Assembly: GCF_000166135.1 (NCBI RefSeq) | Contig: NC_014666.1 | Span: forward strand, 5,704,001 to 5,768,000 | DNA: 64,000 nucleotides | Direction: 5' to 3' | Source of the DNA: Pseudofrankia inefficax | GTDB lineage: Bacteria; Actinomycetota; Actinomycetes; Frankiales; Frankiaceae | Part shown: in pieces, positions 62,732 to 64,000 of the stretch | Numbering within the stretch: the first letter of the stretch is position 1 | How the letters are laid out: every line of letters starts with the position of its first letter | Position numbers and translations under genes: made by a program | Notes under the pieces: generated by a model | What the model saw: only the letters and a program-made list of their open reading frames with translations | Told to the model about the DNA's origin: nothing | Database searches by the model: none

Positions 62732-62739
62732 CCCCGGCT

Positions 62740-62779
62740 CGCTGACGCCGGGCCCGCCCGGGCGGGCCCGGCGTCAGCG
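62740..62779. terminator. Perfect 40-nt palindromic terminator spanning the GntR stop
   Basis: CGCTGACGCCGGGCCCGC and its exact complement form an uninterrupted stem of 18 pairs. It lies between convergent genes, and the stop codon of the GntR gene (62774-62776) is inside the right arm. Likely termination in both directions. Confidence 0.85.
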
Positions 62780-63538
62780 GGTGGTGGCGACGGTGGTGCC
62801 GGTGGAACGCACGAGGATGCGGATGCGGTCGGCGCGGAACAGGTCGTGGGAGTGCTCGAACGGCTGCCCGTCCTGGTCGCGGGTGGTCCGGTCGAGGGCG
62901 AGCAGCGGGGCGCCCACCGCCGAGCGCAGCAGGACGGCCTCCTCGTCACCCGCCAGCACCACCTCGATCTGTTCGAGCGCCTCGCCGGGGCGGATGTCGT
63001 ACTCCTCGGCGAACAGTTCGTAGAGCGATCCCCCCAGCGGCAGGTTGAACAACCCGGGGAAGCGGCGGGCCGGGAAGCAGGCGTTCTCCAGCGAGATCGG
63101 GCCGCCGTCGGCGAGCCGCAGCCGCACGATCCGGGCGACCGGGTCGCCGGGCTCCAGCTCCAGGGCCTTCGCGACGGTCTCGTCGGCCGGCTCCAGCGCC
63201 GCGCTGACGACCTGCGAGCCCGCGGTGAAGCCCTGGGTGCGCAGCAGCTCGGGGACGCCGACGATCCTGGTCAGGTCCCGCTCGACCTTGCGCGGCGCGA
63301 CGAACGTGCCGCCGCCGCGGCCGCGGACCCGCAGGACGACGCCCTCCCGCTCCAGCGACGTGAGCGCCTGGCGCAGGGTCTCCCTGCTCACGCCGAGTGA
63401 CGCGGCGAGGTCCCGCTCGCCGCCGAGGCGTTCACCGGGACGATGGGCGCCGTCCGTCACCAGGTGGCGCAGCCGTCGGCGCACGTCAGCGGCCGTCGGC
63501 CCCAGCGGGGCCCCGGACGGGTCGAAGTCGAGCGCCAT
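62774..63538 (-). CDS. GntR family transcriptional regulator (HutC/UTRA subfamily)
   Basis: A 254-residue regulator. The winged-helix domain reads DVRRRLRHLVTDGAHRPGER, LGGERDLAASLGVSRETLRQ, ALTSLEREGVVLRVRGRGGG and TFVAPRK. The UTRA ligand domain follows: TRIVGVPELLRTQGFTAGSQ, ALELEPGDPVARIVRLRLAD, GPISLENACFPARRFPGLF and PFEHSHDLFRADRIRILVRS. UTRA domains bind sugar phosphates, amino acids or related metabolites. The target is not evident; the next gene upstream on the same strand encodes an SDR (after a 134-base gap) and the MFS gene converges. Confidence 0.92.
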   Translation of the reverse strand: MALDFDPSGAPLGPTAADVRRRLRHLVTDGAHRPGERLGGERDLAASLGVSRETLRQALTSLEREGVVLRVRGRGGGTFVAPRKVERDLTRIVGVPELLRTQGFTAGSQVVSAALEPADETVAKALELEPGDPVARIVRLRLADGGPISLENACFPARRFPGLFNLPLGGSLYELFAEEYDIRPGEALEQIEVVLAGDEEAVLLRSAVGAPLLALDRTTRDQDGQPFEHSHDLFRADRIRILVRSTGTTVATTR

Positions 63539-63672
63539 CCGTCCAGTCTGACCGACGGTGACGGGCTGCCGGTCCACGTGGGCCGGCCCACCCGGAATAT
63601 CCGCGAGATCGGCGGCGAGATCGACACGGCCCGGCGGGACGACAGCCGGGGCCGGGGCCGCCGTCGGCGCCG

Positions 63673-64000
63673 TCAGATCTCGTCCAGCGCGGCCGGGGAC
63701 TCGGGCAGGATCTGCCCGCCGTCGACGACGATCGACTGGCCGGTGATGTAGGCGGCCTCGTCGGTGGCGAGGAACAGGGCCGCGTTGCCGATGTCCTCGA
63801 CGTCGCCGAGCCGGCGCATCGGGATGACCGCCTCCGTCGAGCGCAGGTAGTCCTCGCCCTGCTCGCTGAGCCCCTCGGTGAGGATGTTGCCGGGCAGCAC
63901 GGCGTTGACCGTGATCCGGTGCGGCGCCAGCTCGATCGCCGCGGTCCGCATGTAGCCGAGCATCGCGGCCTTGGACGCGCCGTAGTGGGCCCAGCCCGGG
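63673..64000 (-). CDS. SDR family oxidoreductase, C-terminal part (truncated by window edge)
   Basis: The visible 109 residues start in the active site: [20 protein letters not shown] with the YxxxK motif intact (Tyr, Lys), then [40 protein letters not shown] and [20 protein letters not shown]. This is the C-terminal half of a classical SDR of about 250-260 residues. The coenzyme-binding part lies beyond the window. It lies upstream of the GntR gene on the same strand. Confidence 0.9.
   Translation of the reverse strand, partial: PGWAHYGASKAAMLGYMRTAAIELAPHRITVNAVLPGNILTEGLSEQGEDYLRSTEAVIPMRRLGDVEDIGNAALFLATDEAAYITGQSIVVDGGQILPESPAALDEI

Noticed and set aside
60790-62745. Alternate-frame long reading frame over the MFS transporter gene
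   Set aside because: The 14-helix transporter with clear motifs is in another frame; this one has no hydrophobic helices.

Overview
The window is very GC-rich actinobacterial DNA: GTG and TTG starts are common, genes are packed with 4-8 bp start/stop overlaps, and there are many TetR, LuxR, Lrp, GntR, MerR, MarR and RpiR regulators. It also carries coenzyme systems typical of Actinobacteria, namely an F420/LLM-type oxidoreductase, a mycofactocin-dependent SDR and an MftR-like regulator. The mix points to a soil or plant-associated filamentous actinomycete of the Frankiaceae type (Frankia, Parafrankia, Pseudofrankia). That placement is inference, not proof. I see no rRNA, tRNA, insertion sequence, prophage or CRISPR array.

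Layout. 1-9.1 kb holds a truncated serine-hydrolase lipoprotein, a permuted papain-like protein, a two-component system, a DUF1800/DUF1501 secreted pair and a DUF4139 protein. 9.2-20 kb is mostly single genes: lipoprotein esterase, VOC protein, acetyltransferase, thioredoxin with MerR regulator, mycofactocin-type SDR, LLM oxidoreductase, epoxide hydrolase, PAC2 protein, TetR regulator and DUF4232 lipoprotein. 20.0-29.2 kb is the most coherent and least understood block: an MftR-like TetR gene diverges from two TMADH/FadH-type flavoprotein genes, followed by genes for both ETF subunits, a FixC-like ETF:quinone oxidoreductase and a FixX-like ferredoxin. 29.3-34.2 kb has a DUF2267 gene, a stand-alone Cas6-like gene and a large LuxR (LAL) regulator. 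34.7-38.3 kb has an ABC-2 exporter with duplicated permeases and a convergent DMT-type membrane protein. 38.5-48.2 kb has a DUF2889 gene, a D-Ala-D-Ala-ligase-like gene coupled to an aminotransferase gene, an SDR with an altered active site, a MarR/membrane protein pair, proline dehydrogenase, a small secreted protein and the methionine genes metX and metY. 48.3-56.1 kb is a six-gene ABC importer unit with an RpiR regulator and two embedded phosphatase/phosphodiesterase genes. 56.2-64 kb has phosphofructokinase, a DsbA-like protein, an orphan LivK-type binding protein, a double-module Lrp regulator diverging from a DHA2 exporter, a GntR regulator and a truncated SDR.

How the main system may work. 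TMADH-type flavoproteins (FMN, 4Fe-4S and FAD/ADP domains) are known to hand electrons to ETF. Here two of them sit with their own ETF, quinone oxidoreductase and ferredoxin, under an MftR-like repressor with two candidate operators spaced four helical turns apart. The simplest reading is a dedicated route from a flavoprotein substrate, possibly reduced mycofactocin or a product of it, to the quinone pool. No mftA-F core genes lie in the window.

Non-coding structure worth noting includes three copies of a 74-75 bp palindromic intergenic repeat, several tandem or operator-like repeats upstream of transporter genes, and three very strong terminator hairpins.
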